A stretch of 64,000 nt of DNA from Spisula solida (Eukaryota > Mollusca > Bivalvia > Venerida > Mactridae), in assembly GCA_947247005.1 (NCBI GenBank), contig OX365951.1, forward strand, positions 31,920,899 through 31,984,898. Reading direction: 5' to 3'. The translations under genes were made by a program, and so were the position numbers. The notes beneath the pieces were generated by a model. The model searched no databases, was not told the origin of the DNA, and saw only the letters and a list, made by a program, of their open reading frames with translations. Each line of letters begins with the position of its first letter. Position 1 is the first letter of the stretch. Below are positions 11,069 through 22,917 of the stretch, piece by piece.

Positions 11069-12934
11069 GGTCTGTTACTAATTGGGCGTGGCTTATATAT
11101 ACAAGCGTGATATTTGTCACGTGATTATAAGCCAGTTTATCTGACATTCAGCAAATATTGGGTTTTAAGAACGGACGGAGGGAAGACGCATGGTGCAGAA
11201 ATGTTGTGACCAGCAGAGGAATACAACAAACTAATAACAACAAAAAATACAGGATTTTCGGCGGCATACGGGATTTTACTCAATAAAAATCTCCTCAAAG
11301 CGTACGAATAGTTAAGTACATATATGTTGAATTATTCTCATCGAATTCTAAGTCTATAGAATGCTCCACCATCGCCAGTCATTAGCAAGACATTATATAA
11401 TTCCCCAGTGCTGGAAATCAACGTATAATGAAACGGAAACTAGGCTTTCATTGCGACAAAATATTGAATCAGCAGACTTGTGAATAAAACGGAAGTTGAC
11501 GCTTGACGCTCGCCATGGCTTTGAAAGGACTTATCTGATTTGTATACAGTTACCGCCACGCTATAAGCATGATACTGAGGGCATGTTGGGGGCATTGAAT
11601 TTAATATAGGATCGTAAAACTTGAGCATCAATACTGTTCAATAAAGCGGAATAAAATAAATTTCACGACTGAAAAGAAAACACTCATATGTACTTGTGTA
11701 ATTACAATACAATAGAACTATTGATAGGCAAGACAATATTATAAATATTGTCGTATCTATCATCGTGTTTTCAGAGTAAATATTTGCCGCAACCGTGTTG
11801 GGTCGATATTGGCCCACGGCACATATTGTTTGTATCGTCTTGGCGTTCTATGGACGTTCTCGCTCCATTCCTTCTCGTCTAAAATCCGGTTCGGAATTGC
11901 GCACGACAAAATTACTTTCGCTAGGGGTTTATTGAATTATAAAGAATTTCGCGGATAAATGGTAAAATTATACATAATTTCTATGCTTTCCTGGTAATTT
12001 TCTGGAGTCATCGAGTCACTTAGACGTTTTATGAGGAAAGTGTTCAAGTAATATTACTGCTGAGGAAGAAAATAGTTGAAAGGGAAAAGGGGATGTCATA
12101 AACAGGAATTAATGTTTTACAACTGATCTAGGGATCATTGCGGGAGAAATAAGGGTATAATGAATCGATCACCGAAGTGCTATGAAAAATAATAAAAGCT
12201 GGGAAATAAAAGTGGATTAACTATGTGCAAGCATTCATCAACCAGGGATTATATAAGATTTTGTCTTAAATTTTCAGCAAATCGGATTTAAATTAGCGTA
12301 AATAAATAGTTTTGTGAACGCTAAATTTTCTGTGAAATGCAATAAAAACTTGTTAATTTGCTTATCAATTTGTTTACTAGGAAGCGCAAATTAGTCCGCT
12401 GCGCAAAATCTTATACATCTTTTAAAGTGTCCTCAATCAGCAAAATATATTGTTTGAATCATTTTTTATTTATTGCAGGTCAAAAACGTACAACATGCAG
12501 CATTTTATTTCAACAAACAAACCTTAAAATGTAACTGAGGTAAGATTTATAATTTCGTCTTTTTTGTTCAAGAAAATATTACCGACGCTATATAGTATCT
12601 AGATATTTCATCGCTGATAAACATATCATGCTGCGCACAACAATTGTTGCATTCATAATTTCAAATTTATGGATTCGTTTTAAAAATAAACATAAAAGCA
12701 CAGAACATGTTATAATGCGTGCGTTATACTTCTAGTTCAGAGCGTCTTTTGTTTAAATTTTTGTCGACTAAGTACTGTTTATGTTAGAAAAAATGGATTA
12801 AAATCAACTTAACAATTATAGATGAGAGTTTTTGTTATTTCTGATGTGTGCTATCAGGGCAGCTATTATTCATAATAGCACACTTCGAATAAATATAATA
12901 GTTACTAATAACATAATGATACATAGACAAATAG
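11069..12934. other. Unassigned AT-rich sequence
   Basis: I see no gene, RNA, tandem array or recognised repeat family. Open frames are at most 63 codons. Confidence 0.45.
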
Positions 12935-13040
12935 GATGCCGTGTTTTCAGTGCTTTGTGTGTTTTTAATGTTTTCTGTGCTCGGCTGGATAAGTTAAGTG
13001 CTGCCTTCCCTGTCTGACTTAATATAATCTTTTTGTAGAC
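12935..13040 (+). mobile_element. GTGCTGCCTTCC-family repeat, 3' fragment
   Basis: This copy has TTTTCTGTGCTCGGCTGG, then AAGTGCTGCCTTCCCTGTC, then a GACTTAAT terminal segment, which is the 3' part of the recurring family. It ends about 20 bp before a tRNA-like SINE head. Confidence 0.65.
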
Positions 13041-13061
13041 TTTTTTTAATCAGTATGTGTT

Positions 13062-13133
13062 CCTCCGTTGCTTAGTGGTTAGCTCGCTTGTCGTCTAATC
13101 TGGCCACCCCACGGGTTCAAATACGGCTCGAGG
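13062..13133 (+). mobile_element. tRNA-like SINE head
   Basis: GTTGCTTAGTGGTTAGC (13067-13083) fits box A and GGTTCAAATACGG (13114-13126) fits box B, about 46 bp apart as in a normal tRNA. Acceptor-stem pairing is poor (about 4 of 7), so it is more likely a SINE head or tRNA pseudogene than a functional tRNA. The SINE body probably continues downstream but has no second copy in the window. Confidence 0.55.
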
Positions 13134-15091
13134 CACTCATATGCCTGTCATATTTCAACAGAAAGCTGACTGTCAAATTCAAGCTATGCTCGCCATGATT
13201 CGCATAGTATTTTTTTAGTTGTGAAATATATTGCTGCAATATTTACGCATTTTGATTGAAGCCTTCAGCACATTGATATGATGTTTTAGAAAAAGTTACG
13301 CGGGAAATGTACTCATACATATACATTACTTTCAGTATCGTGTACACCATTTTCGTGATTTTCCGTTTCTGAGAATATAATAGATCACGTGTGAAAAAAA
13401 CTTATCTCAATTCGTTTATATATATCAGGAGAAAAATTCTGGAAGATTTTCGCAATATACTCGAACCCTTGGAATTCTCGGTAGACCACAAATGAAATAT
13501 AAACAAGAACGGCTTCGGCGTTTTGACATATTTGCCGGTCTCGCCTGACAGCCCCAATGAACAGTAAATATCGTGCACCGCTCACTATTTTGTCATATGA
13601 ATCTTTCATGGAACTCTTAAGGGAATTCGATGTCTAAGGAAAATCATGCATCTTTTCAACACAGGCACCGTTGCCTATCAATCTGTAGCAAGTTGTTTTA
13701 GCGTTTAATTTTCTTCCAAAACGTGTCAACTTCTATTTCCATCAAACTCCGTAGTGCAGTCACACAGCGTGCTAACTAATCCAGTAGTTGATTATATTTT
13801 TTTTCAAAAAAAAGTCTGCAAATACTATGACACAGCAGTTATATTTTTGAAACTGCTGATGTAATTTATCAATTTATACTAAAATGAGAAGAGGCTTTAA
13901 ATGAATGTTAAACGGCTAGCGGCTTAACGCAATAAGTGCCGTAATATAAAACCAATTTTATCAAACAACTAACTAAATTTTACATACAATGGGACTTATT
14001 TGCTTCAGCGATTATTTGATAAAAACTTATATTTTTCTCACCAGGAAAGCCAGTTTTATTGAAAGAAAGGAGAGAGGATTGCTCCGGTATTTTTGAGGAA
14101 CGATCGAAAAGCTGAAGTACCCTCAAATAACACTTGACGTCCATAACACGAGACAAGCGGCTTTATCAACGACATAAGTGGTACACGTAAGTGTTTGATA
14201 CTTCCTTATAAGGGCATTTCATTCCGAAAGTGATTTGAATATTTTGCGAAAGGTTAATTAGGCGCGTGTATCAGTTAAACTGTTGCACGCGACCGTATGT
14301 CGAGAAAATCACGTACAGACGGTGATTTCTAATGTTTATTCATCGAGCGGCAAATCAAACAAATTGTAACATTTGTTTAATTCAAACTAAACTGAATATT
14401 AATTATGTGACTTTGAATGTAATACACGATAAGGTCTCAATGAATTAATATAAACCATTTAAAATCTTTAGCGATCGATATTTCTAATCAGTATTCAACA
14501 TTTCTTGCTCGAGCATAGATCGCAATGAGAATGCTATTCTCCGTTATTATACAGTGCGTAAAATTTGGTTTAATGAATATTTTCTAATTTCCTGCCCGCT
14601 CTAGCAACTTAATCCATGAGTTAAGATTCCTATACCATATCTCATATACGGAACACGGTAAATACGGCCAACCGTACTGTATTACACACGGTATATATAT
14701 TTTGAAAATAACTCGCTTAGTCTGGGGATTTTCACAACTCTCAAACTGAAACTCGCGCGGAGAAAATCTTAATTTTATTTATCATTGCTCGTGGCTGAAT
14801 ACTAGTATTTGAGTTCGTGGTTATAAACTAAGTGGATGTTTTCTTGTCAGAGGAAATTGGCCTTCTTCTACCATTAACTGACTTATCTTCCGTGCTTAAT
14901 TGCTAATAACTAACTTAGGAAAACTTCAGATGTGTTAGTAATGAAATAATTACAAATAGTTCATGTTGTTTTATTTTTCAGACATAGGATTCGTCACCAA
15001 TAGTTTTAATGTGAATATTCGTGTGGAAAAGAAAACAAAATAATTAATCCCGGAAAACACTGAAGCTGACACTTCTGTTAAATAGTAGATT
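13134..15091. other. Upstream flank of the lachesin-like gene
   Basis: About 2 kb of AT-rich sequence before the TATA box, with no recognisable repeat or gene. Distal regulatory elements may lie here, but the sequence alone does not identify them. The minus-strand open frame at 13385-13609 is unrecognised. Confidence 0.4.
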
Positions 15092-15101
15092 TATATAAAA
15101 G
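15092..15101 (+). promoter_or_regulatory. TATA box of the lachesin-like gene
   Basis: The sequence TATATAAAAG lies about 160-170 bp upstream of the chosen start codon. It matches the TATAWAAG consensus and is on the same strand as exon 1. Transcription would be expected to start near 15122-15135. A loose initiator-like TCAGCAC lies at 15131-15137. In an AT-rich genome such a match can occur by chance, so its position ahead of a well-supported first exon is the main support. Confidence 0.45.
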
Positions 15102-15137
15102 CGAATTATTATTACCGCAATGGATTTTAATCAGCAC

Positions 15138-15156
15138 TGACGTGTATTGTGACGTG
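15138..15156 (+). promoter_or_regulatory. Pair of TGACGTG half-CRE motifs in the 5' UTR/promoter
   Basis: TGACGTG occurs twice, at 15138-15144 and 15150-15156, spaced 12 bp start to start. The motif is a CREB/ATF-type half site overlapping a CGTG core. The pair sits just downstream of the TATA box. A regulatory role is inferred only from motif and position. Confidence 0.25.
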
Positions 15157-15262
15157 AACTATAGACGACAAACCAGTGTTTGGATATAGATGATGCTATA
15201 TGTTTAAACGCACCATATTTCTGGCAAGGAGAGGGCTGAGATTCGTTTGTACGAAATTAATA

Positions 15263-15314
15263 ATGGATGTATACACGCAGGTTATCGTATGCTTGATGGG
15301 GTGTTGCGTGGGCG
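15263..15314 (+). CDS. Coding exon 1 (signal peptide) of a lachesin-like Ig cell-adhesion protein
   Basis: This short first coding exon encodes MDVYTQVIVCLMGCCVG plus the first base of the next codon, and it stops at a consensus donor (GTGAGT at 15315-15320). The peptide has a short polar start and a hydrophobic core (VIVCLMGCCVG), as expected of a signal peptide that sends the product into the secretory pathway. Cleavage is plausible after the Gly at residue 20, just inside exon 2. I chose the ATG at 15263 because it has A at -3 and G at +4. An in-frame ATG at 15200 would add 21 residues but has T at -3, and an in-frame TGA at 15191 closes the frame upstream. The exon ends in phase 1, the usual phase at signal-peptide/Ig junctions, and exon 2 at 63544 accepts phase 1. 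The pairing is inferred from strand, phase and content. An unseen exon in between, or an alternative first exon, cannot be excluded. Confidence 0.72.
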
Positions 15315-15320
15315 GTGAGT

Positions 15321-16664
15321 CAAAGTTTTAAATTTCTCCAAATTTACATTTCAAACTTTTTGTCATTTTCAAATACAGCTTTCATTCTATTCTGCAAGTC
15401 GTTTTTTCAACATGTACTTGTCTGCCTATTTCTATACAGATTAACTACTTCTACTAAAGCCGATAGAAAACGTTATTTTTAATACGTCCTGTGTTTTATA
15501 TTTTTTATTTGTTTATTTACATCTCGCTGTTGTGTTTCAGTGAAATGACTAATCTACATTTTACATTTACAATAGTTGTATTTGTTATGAAATTACCCCA
15601 TGTACAAGATGTAGCGCATTTTACACAGCGCCAAGATAATTGTGACATGGATTTTAAAATTGCTATAATTTCATCTAATATATTTCCTACATCTAAAGTG
15701 TTGGATTGTTTATTAGCGTGTTACATGTTTCGACAAATATTTCCTAATGCGTACAATTTTCTTTCCACAGCGTAGGTTAAACTCGTTTTATTTTGTGTGA
15801 TAGTTGTTTGCGTGCCATGAAAACGATCGGCATTTAATTCTTGTACACGTTCTTGTATTAAATTCGTTCCAGGGAAATATTTTATCGAAAATCGACATGT
15901 TTTAATGAGCTAAGTTTTAATTATATCCAATGTAATGATGGGTTCCATCCCGATATTGCCAAACAGTATTAGAAGATAATTTTAAATAATGCCACTAGGG
16001 GCCGTAAAACGTCTTAGAATAAAGCATTTGCGACATGTCGTAAAAGACTGCATGTATTCACGTGTGACATCTTTGATACCGGTTTATGGCACTGTAAAGG
16101 TGCAGCCATAGTTGTAAATTAAACATTATAGAACAGCCGTAATTAACCGAAATTAACCGAGGCATTTTATGCTACTCGTTTACGTTTGATCAACTATTCC
16201 ATTAAAAAAGCAGTACGACTATATTAGTAACAAGTCGCTTTTAAAAGTCAGCATTTTATGACCATGACATTTTCTTCATTTTCAGAGATATTTTCTGTCG
16301 TTTCAAAGTGTATTGTCACTCGTTTTAAATGTCAGTTGCAGAAATTTTCACCCATTAGAATCCATAAATGTAAAAGTCAAACACTTCATTATGAAAAACC
16401 CATATCTATATACACACTAACTACGTACATTTTGCTGACAATCATCTCAAACTAACACCAAACAACATTAAGCGGAACATTGTTAGTATAGTCATTGGCA
16501 TCTTCAACATTACCTACATACAATGTATGACAAATCAACTCATACTTTAGTGGTTAGTCAAGTTCTTATGAACATAGTGTCAGAAGAATACGCTGGTGGA
16601 CGAGATGGTAAACAACATCAGATATAAAACTGCACACAAATATACACAATTTAACCATAATTAT
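15321..16664. other. 5' part of intron 1, no repeat recognised
   Basis: AT-rich sequence, 1.3 kb. The 94-codon frame at 15491-15775 has no splice or family support. This is the usual place for first-intron enhancers, but none can be named. Confidence 0.4.
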
Positions 16665-17065
16665 AACAGCACAAATGACAACAACAACGTCTCCATCAAC
16701 AACAAACTACACCACCAGTATCAACACTCATCTTTACCAACATCAATGACTGCATGAACAACAGCAACATACAACAACAACTACAGTCACATCATCAATA
16801 ACACCATCATCAGCAATATCGCTACCAACAACACATACAATAATAATGATGATAATAATCAAGATTTTATTTTACAAGGAAACTTATTTGACATTTTAAA
16901 GACGATCCTCTATAAGATCCTCAACGATGAAAAATTCACCATATCGACCCTATAGCATTAAACCCGCAACAAACAACTACACAGCAAACACAGCAGCCAC
17001 CACATAAACAACAGCATCAATAACACCACATACGACAACAACAACAACAGCAATTAACAATACAC
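16665..17065. repeat. CAA/CAN-rich low-complexity tract
   Basis: Two purine-poor blocks (about 16665-16855 and 16965-17065) are made of degenerate CAACAA, CATCAT and AACACC triplets, separated by about 110 bp of ordinary sequence. They look like an old decayed trinucleotide microsatellite. Confidence 0.7.
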
Positions 17066-18343
17066 ATCAAGAACGACAGAGGAATATTGTGTCACTAAAC
17101 TCAAAAATAATATCTACATTTATCACCCGAGATATTTAATTCAATCACATGTGGTGATAATAAGCAAAATTATCCAGAAATAAACACTTTCGCACGTAGT
17201 ATGTATAGGTTTAGCCTTCAGAAATAATGTTTCAATGCGGGTTCTACCGTAAAGGACACTTCTGTAATGTTTAAGAGACTGGTGTGCACAGTGGTGGAAT
17301 GTTTTTTGCATATAAACTGGTTTGCTGGTGTTGTTTTATTCCATGAGAAAACTTCGAGTTAACAATCGTAAGCAATAACAAGGTCGCTAATACTTGTAAT
17401 ACCATTTGTTCGTCACGTGGTTTGTGATTTCACAAATTTTAGTCACAGTAAATCTAGTTAACACTTCAAGGAGTCATGTGGCAGTCATTATAAGTTTCTG
17501 CAAGTTCTCAACGAAAATATGCATGGGCATAGATTATACACGTATTACCGAAATTGATAATATTTTTTGTCCACTGGGTGGTATTCACAAAGCATCTTAG
17601 AAACCTTAAAAGTTCCTAAAGTTTATCAGCTTAACAAGAACATCAAGATTATTATTTTACATAGTTTTGAAGCATTATATAAAGAGATACTACGATATTC
17701 ACGTATAATCAGTTAGAAAAACATGGGTTATTCTCCAATTTGCGGGGGAAATATAAATCACAAATTTTTAACTTAACTCAAAAGTTTCTACTTACAATGC
17801 CCACCAAAAATAAGTATGCAGAAGAAAAATTAAAATAAGCGTTGCGTCGAGACATTGTGTAGCCAGTATCCAACCTTCTCTGCAAAATTAAAAATAGTTA
17901 CTGTTTTCATTATATGTTTATCAGATGGTTACAACTTTATTAGTTTCTGAAACTGTAGTTACTAAATGAGTCAAGACAGAGATAGAAGTAAAGATGAAGA
18001 TGTTCTGAATCAAAATAACTATGTGATCAAATAGGCTGATTTTTCCATCTTTTTATGACATAGTTACCTTTCAAGCCGGACAAAGAAACTGACTATTTTG
18101 CACCTAGGGTACCAATCAATGTATGGTATTTACACCTAATAAACAAATATTCCATTGTCTTCAAAAACATGGTTGCTTCACTGTTTTTTTTTTGGTGGGC
18201 AGTGTAGATGCTTTGTTTTAATGTAATACCAGCCATGGGGATTTGAAAGTTATTCTATGTAAAACAGACCATCTCTTGTACCAAACTGACCATAGTAGGA
18301 GATATTTAAAAACGTCGTGTACGTCATTTGTGTACAAAAATTT
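17066..18343. other. Unassigned intronic sequence
   Basis: Nothing recognised between the CAA-rich tract and the second fold-back copy. Confidence 0.45.
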
Positions 18344-18599
18344 AGAATATAACCTACATTATGAGCCAATGAAAACGTCGCATTTTCGCGGTTAAATTTA
18401 ATAATTAAAATTTTCTCTTAACAGACTTGACGTCTTGCGTTGGCACTAATTCCTATCGGCCAATCAGAATGCAGAATGTTATATTCTAAGTTAGTTAGAA
18501 CATATTAAGTAAATTTTAATGACTAAAAAGGCCTCGCTTCGCTTCGCTCGCTCCGCCCTTTTTAATCATTAAAATTTACTTAATATGTTCTTACTATAA
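18344..18599. mobile_element. Fold-back MITE, copy 2
   Basis: Nearly identical to 7596-7858 in the same orientation and 256 bp long, including the GC-rich loop and both 40-bp arms. The difference in length comes from a small gap near 18395. It is in intron 1, and the flanking sequence is unrelated to that of copy 1. High identity between copies suggests fairly recent activity. Confidence 0.72.
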
Positions 18600-18699
18600 C
18601 ATAAATCCAGTCTCTCATATTTCCGCCTCATTCATTCAATTAATTATACATTTAACAATAAACATTATATGTGGTTTACAAGAATGATTCAAAGACATA

Positions 18700-18794
18700 C
18701 TATGCCCACCTGAACAAGCTATGCCCATCCGAACAAGCTATGCCCACCTGAACAAGCTATGCCTACCTGAACAAGCTATGCCCACCTAAACAAG
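18700..18794. repeat. 19-bp tandem repeat, 5 copies
   Basis: Five units of CTATGCCCACCTGAACAAG start every 19 bp from 18700 and differ by one or two bases. Confidence 0.92.
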
Positions 18795-20734
18795 CTACAA
18801 CATAAAAAGTTTAAATTCATTTTGTGATCGCATTTGCTAAAACACCAAAATTAAAACTATTATGAAATAAATGCAGCAGAAAATATCTATTACAAATCTT
18901 TTACGTTATTCTACTACAATAAATGAAGAAAATAATGTTTAAACATAATACAGTATTTTGCTAGTTTTGTCACAAAATAAGCCAACATAGAGAAAGTTTG
19001 TGCAGTAATTTTAGCTCAATGGTCCTAATTACTGATGTTTTAGCAAATGGGATCACACAAAGGATAATAACAATGCTTAACTTTTTCAGATAGGGGATAA
19101 TATATCTTAATTAATAAGTTTTACTCTTTACTTCTTTGTAGTGGAACTACAACATACCACCCACACGTTCAACACATAGTTGAAGACATGTGTATATTTA
19201 TACAAGTGTATTCTATTATCATTAATCATGTATGAAATGACCAGGTATGAGTTTTTATCATTAAGAAAATGCAAGATGCATTTGTTTTTGTTACTAAACA
19301 GATCATACCCATCACATTGAGTGGTCAGGAACCAGCAGCAGCGAGTCTATTATTCTTATTATTGTTAATTATTCGAAGGTGAAACATTTCGATGTCACTC
19401 GAATGATAAGATGTGCATGTATAATAATCCTACATTTGTATTTGAAATGTGATCAAAAGTCAGAAACGAACTCAAAATCAAATAATCTGGATATTGTGAA
19501 ATAGCAAACATTTATGTTAATTGTGTACTTCGTATTTACTTTCATTGTAAAACATTTTCGTTGGACAAAGGAAGCGTGCTTGCTACTTCTCCAATACTGA
19601 ATTGTTGGACCATTTGAGCAGCCCCTTTTCCGATCTAGAGTGGATAAATGAGAGCTTAATGTGGCTCCCTCATATCATGAAGTAACGTGATTTCGAGCTG
19701 ATTTCGACAATTAATTGGCAAGCTATATGATCCGCGGGAAACGTACACCTCCAAAAACATGCCGTCAATTACTGAAATGGTTTCAAATTTTATTCCTACT
19801 CAGTGGTAGCCCGCATTATCTCGATTTAAGTGCCATGTCAAATATGCTACCACTTTGGCGTTAAATTTCTCGGATATATTCCCCAGATGTTTGCATGAAA
19901 TGTATAAATATTTATTTCAAACATATGACAACGTATTTACTTATTCGTGGTCTGTCCGTGGTCATTTCCTACCTTAGTTTCTAAGTCTTTCCTGAACTTA
20001 GGCCAATAATAATTTCATCCACCCAGTCCCCTGAACTTTTTTATTGGATAATAATTATATACTAAATACATGTTACACTTTTGTCGTGTAAATGCACTTT
20101 CAAAACATAATCCTGATGATCGAACACACGATGCGTCATTGTTCCGTTGACATTTACCCAACCACCTACTCTTGGCTTTATTTATGGATGAATTGCACAG
20201 AAATCCGAATGTTTATCTAGCTTTTGGTCATCTGATCACAATAATGTGGCGTTGGCTGTCGTTCCCTCACTGATCTTTGTGAAGATACAGCTTGCTTATG
20301 GCCTTCATATGAACAATGCAATCTCAACTATCGGAACACTTTGGTCATTCTGGATACAGAATTCACAATTTATTCGCTTTGGGAAAAACTTCCGCGCAGT
20401 GAATTATTGTCGGTGGTGTTTGAATCTCCTTTATTGTCAGTCTTGCAGAAATAGGGAATTTCAAATTTTCCGGTTGCGTTGCAATTAACATTTTCTTGTT
20501 ATTGTTTGCAGCGTTGACCGTGATTCTGCTAACGCCCGTGGTGTTGTTGTTTTCCCTGAAAACAATCTGATAGTGAACGTATGATTTTGATTCGTACGAG
20601 GTACTTAGATTAAGTACGTTTTTGTGAGTTCTCGGGTTGGTTATTTCAGTTGGTTGGTAGTCTTAGATAAAACTGCAAATAAAACCCATGTCAAATGTTC
20701 AAGACAAAACACATCATCGGACTAAAGACTGAAA
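18795..20734. other. Unassigned intronic sequence
   Basis: No repeats, RNAs or coding exons recognised. The 80-codon frame at 20246-20488 lacks splice and family support. Confidence 0.45.
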
Positions 20735-20890
20735 ATTCGGGCAGGTAAACAGAAACAGCATAGCAGTAAACGCACAAAAAGAAACATAAAAAGGAGAAAT
20801 ACTGACAACAGGCATGCGTCACAACGCTCAACACAAAACTTAACAAGAAAATAAAACAAAACCGCTACAAGTCCCAATTGTTCAGGTGTC
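20735..20890 (-). mobile_element. Diverged relative of the GTGCTGCCTTCC family (minus strand)
   Basis: Segments such as AACAGGCATGCGTCACAACG, CTCAACACAAAAC and AAACCGCTACAAGTCCCAA resemble the minus-strand copy near 28376-28530 (AAGCATACGTCGCAATGCCC). It is a loose match of about 150 bp. Confidence 0.35.
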
Positions 20891-21209
20891 CAAAAGTCGT
20901 CCTAAAAGTGTGGCTGCGTAAATGAGTTTTGATGTGAACAAAACGAAACTATGTAGGGATAGAATGGGAAAGACTAAGGAACATGTCACTTGTTTTGTGT
21001 GCAGATATTGCTAATACCGATAATTACATAATTGTTTATACATACACATACTTTCGATGAGATGATAAGACAATTAAAAAATTTATTGAAAATGCTGACT
21101 TCCTGTTTATTGAATCATTAACTTGCATCGGTGCTTCAAGATGGTAGTCGGGTGTGACCTGTAATTTGTTGCACATTTTTATTTGACAAAGGTTATAAGC
21201 TAGTCCATT

Positions 21210-21305
21210 GTCTCGTTATGTGCCTTGTATGTGTTTACTGTTTCTGTGCTCGACTGGTTAAGTTGAGTGCTGCCTTCCCTGTCCTACTTTATATTAACTG
21301 TTTTA
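21210..21305 (+). mobile_element. GTGCTGCCTTCC-family repeat, 3' fragment
   Basis: It contains ATGTGCCTTGTATGTGTTTA, TTCTGTGCTCGACTGGTTAA and GAGTGCTGCCTTCCCTGTC. Only the terminal part of the family is present. Confidence 0.65.
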
Positions 21306-21971
21306 TATATACAAGTACATTGCTTTGTGAATAAATCAAAGACTCAGGTGAAATCAGATTTATACTTGGTTGAACCTAGTTATATTTTGAGTTGATAGTG
21401 CTTTAAATGTATGTCCTCGAAAATTTGCAAAGGTAATATGTTTGCTGTTTCTTATGCCAATATGGAATATTTTACAACTCACTGGGAATTTGAACTTTTA
21501 ATGAACCATGCGCTTGCTACACTGTAAAGTTTTGATGAAATATTTCAAAAAGCTGCGCCCCTTATAACAACTGTAATTTGCAGTGCAACGTTTTGTTTGG
21601 TTAGGAAGGTCAATATAGACACCGTACGTGTTAAAATTCTTTTCTGCCGAACACAACACAATCACTCGTGACGTATTAAAACATCCACAGTTCTGGCAGC
21701 AACTGGCATTATGTACATATTTCAATCTTTAGAACATTTTAATGAGTCAGTTCTGTCTGTGTTGTTTAAATACGAGTAAACGAATGATTTTCCAGCGCGT
21801 CATGTTTGATTACACATGTAAATTCTGAGATGATGTCGAAAGTGCAATTAGAAGTCATTGCCGGAGTATGTTTCGGTGTAAACCAAACCTATCCACATAG
21901 CTACTCCCGTATCATTCACTTGATATCCCCTCAAATAGTATTTGATTTGACCGGACATTGTTAAATCATTG

Positions 21972-22119
21972 CCGTTCACTAAATAGTTGTCCCGTTCACT
22001 AAATAGTTGTTACCCCGTTCACTAAAAATAGTTGTTGCCAAGTTCAGTAAATAGTTGCCCCTTCACAAAATAGTTGTTGCCCCGTTCACTGAATAGTTGT
22101 TGCCCCGTTTACTACATAC
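21972..22119. repeat. Degenerate 20-25 bp tandem repeat, about 7 copies
   Basis: Successive variants of CCGTTCACTAAATAGTTGT follow each other with unit lengths of 20-25 bp and several substitutions, so the array is older than the 23-bp array at 9183. Confidence 0.88.
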
Positions 22120-22569
22120 TTGCACACGTACTTCCTATTGTCTTAATGTTGTGTTCTGTAAAACATGTATTAATGACAATCTGATTTACACAATCATACG
22201 GTCAGCAGTAAATACTACCAAACTAGGCCATATCAATAACAAATACGAGTGTGTCACGGTTTCTCCTTCCCCTTTAGTGGGTTGGGTAAAACACAGAGGG
22301 TCGACACATAAACAACACACACAAACTTATTAAGGTCGCTTCATACGATCTTTTGTAAGCTTTAAATATCATACTATTTAACAACAAACTGTTTTAAACA
22401 ACAATGTTATAATCATGAATCCTTTGAATGACTGTTTGAATGACTGTTTTAGAAAGGTTAGACTTGATACTGCCATTTCCTGGACGTGTACTACGTCCCA
22501 TTAACGTGGCGGTCCTGGTTAATTTGTTCATCGGCAACACTGTCGAAATCAACAGACGTTGTATCTTTA

Positions 22570-22917
22570 TATAGGCTGGAGTTTTCAGCTATTTATTGCT
22601 AAAACTATGTCATTTTGCTGAAACCATGACATTCAGCTTTTTATTACAGTCATTATTTAACCGTTTAGGACTTCAGACAGCTAAAACTAGGTATTTCATC
22701 CGTTTTACTGTTGAAACTAGGTAATTCAGTTTGGGCAGTCGACTTTTGGATTGATGAAACTAGTTCTTTCAGCGTTTTGGCAGCTGGGACTTGGGCAGTT
22801 AATTTTCTCGTTCGGTTGTGTGTTGGGCATTGTGCCATGCATGTTTGTATGTTGTTTGTGGTCGGCTGGTTAAGTTAAGTGCTGCCTTCCCTGTCCGACT
22901 TCATATTTTATTTTTGC
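22570..22917 (+). mobile_element. GTGCTGCCTTCC-family repeat, long copy
   Basis: The 5' body is a run of imperfect roughly 35-45 bp phrases such as GCTAAAACTAGGTATTTCA, GAAACTAGGTAATTCAG and GAAACTAGTTCTTTCAG. It is followed by TTGGGCATTGTGCCATG and the terminal AAGTGCTGCCTTCCCTGTCC. There is no coding content. The copies at 24832, 30066 and (minus) 31482 share the same order. Confidence 0.72.

Noticed and set aside
13062..13133. Functional tRNA gene
   Set aside because: Both internal promoter boxes are present, but the acceptor stem pairs poorly. A SINE head or pseudogene is more likely.
15200..15262. Upstream in-frame ATG as the start of the protein
   Set aside because: Poor context (T at -3), and it would place a long basic leader before the hydrophobic core. 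Kept as a finding but not used for the annotation.
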